Below are positions 6,409 to 6,685 of a stretch of DNA of 6,685 nucleotides, piece after piece. The position numbers and the translations under genes were made by a program. The stretch covers positions 1 through 6,685 of the forward strand of contig CALAZZ010000169.1 in assembly GCA_937926515.1 (NCBI GenBank). Reading direction: 5' to 3'. The notes beneath the pieces are model-generated. The model searched no databases and was not told the DNA's origin. It saw only the letters and a program-made list of their open reading frames with translations. Origin of the DNA: an uncultured Bacteroidales bacterium (GTDB lineage Bacteria > Bacteroidota > Bacteroidia > Bacteroidales > F082). Position 1 is the first letter of the stretch, and the number at the start of each line of letters is the position of its first letter.

Positions 6409-6685
6409 ATGGATCAGATACAGAAATACCTGAAAACAAGCAGGATAATATACCCTATCGTCTTAGGATTGGGGGTTGTTGCATGGCTTTTTGTCAGGAA
6501 TTTTGATCCGGAAGCGTTTACATTCTTTAAGTGGACCTGGCAGGCTACCTTGTGGCTGTTAGGTGCTTTAGTCATGATGTTTGTTAGGGATATTGCCTAT
6601 ATGTACCGTGTAAGGATCCTCACTGGAAAACAACTTAGCTGGAAGCAGGCATTTCAGGTTATTATGCTTTGGGAATTCAGTTCGG
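6409..6685 (+). CDS. LPG-synthase transmembrane / flippase-like membrane protein (N-terminal part)
   Basis: The first 92 residues of an integral membrane protein that runs off the window. The frame begins MDQIQKYLKTSRIIYPIVLG. One transmembrane segment covers about residues 12-29 and a second about 46-65 (LWLLGALVMMFVRDIAYMY). A basic loop, RVRILTGKQLSWKQAF, then leads into a third segment that starts with VIMLWEFSS. The order W-x-RDxAYMYRVRxLT-x-LSWKQAFxVIMLWEF is what I remember from Bacteroidota proteins annotated as lysylphosphatidylglycerol synthase transmembrane-domain (flippase-like, UPF0104) proteins. Most lack the synthase domain and have no tested function, though transport of a lipid or lipid-linked compound is often proposed. 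The ATG at 6409 fits a TAATTTTG promoter element 21 nt upstream. The gene is divergent from the reductase operon and separated by 208 bp. Assignment rests on a partial sequence and on recall. Confidence 0.7.
   Translation, partial: MDQIQKYLKTSRIIYPIVLGLGVVAWLFVRNFDPEAFTFFKWTWQATLWLLGALVMMFVRDIAYMYRVRILTGKQLSWKQAFQVIMLWEFSS

Noticed and set aside
6347..6433. A 28-codon + strand frame (MIGLLFTFMILLILHQITLS and eight more) ahead of the membrane protein
   Set aside because: The hydrophobic product is suggestive of a leader peptide, but its start lies upstream of the likely promoter element at 6381, it overlaps the next gene out of frame, and no ribosome binding site is seen.

Overview
The window looks like part of a Bacteroidota (Bacteroidetes) chromosome. 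Two secreted proteins end in the C-terminal sorting domain of the type IX secretion system (T9SS), which is confined to that phylum. Start codons are mostly preceded by A/T-rich sequence rather than strong Shine-Dalgarno sites. Two perfect matches to the Bacteroidetes -7 promoter element (TAnnTTTG) lie in the intergenic region at the right end. I see no mobile element, CRISPR array, tRNA or rRNA.

Layout. Positions 1-50 hold what is probably the last 15 codons of a + strand gene, followed by a bidirectional hairpin terminator (76-108). Next come two divergently oriented genes for T9SS cargo proteins: a 247-residue protein with a CWGLC motif on the - strand (122-865), and a 559-residue Omp28-like protein with a thioredoxin-type CGPC motif on the + strand (1032-2711). 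They share an AT-rich 166-bp intergenic region. A 14-bp hairpin (2737-2768) separates the second cargo gene from a convergent - strand operon.

The operon is read from right to left. It encodes a ferredoxin/flavodoxin-NADP+ reductase-like flavoprotein (5547-6200), a MiaB-type radical-SAM methylthiotransferase (4077-5522) and an MtaB-type methylthiotransferase (2768-4069). The gaps are 24 and 7 nt. MiaB and MtaB add a methylthio group to C2 of hypermodified A37 in tRNA (ms2i6A and ms2t6A respectively). Both need low-potential electrons, which a reductase of this family could help to provide, so the operon reads as a tRNA-A37 thiomethylation unit with its own redox partner. That link is inferred from gene order.

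Facing away from the operon on the + strand is the start of a membrane protein of the lysylphosphatidylglycerol-synthase transmembrane / flippase-like family (6409 to beyond the window). The 208-bp region between them has one promoter-like element per direction and two adjacent inverted repeats.

Most of the window is conventional. The points that most deserve a second look are the reductase-methylthiotransferase operon, the unusual Patescibacteria-like character of the MiaB protein, the divergent pair of cysteine-motif T9SS proteins, and the palindromes between the divergent promoters.
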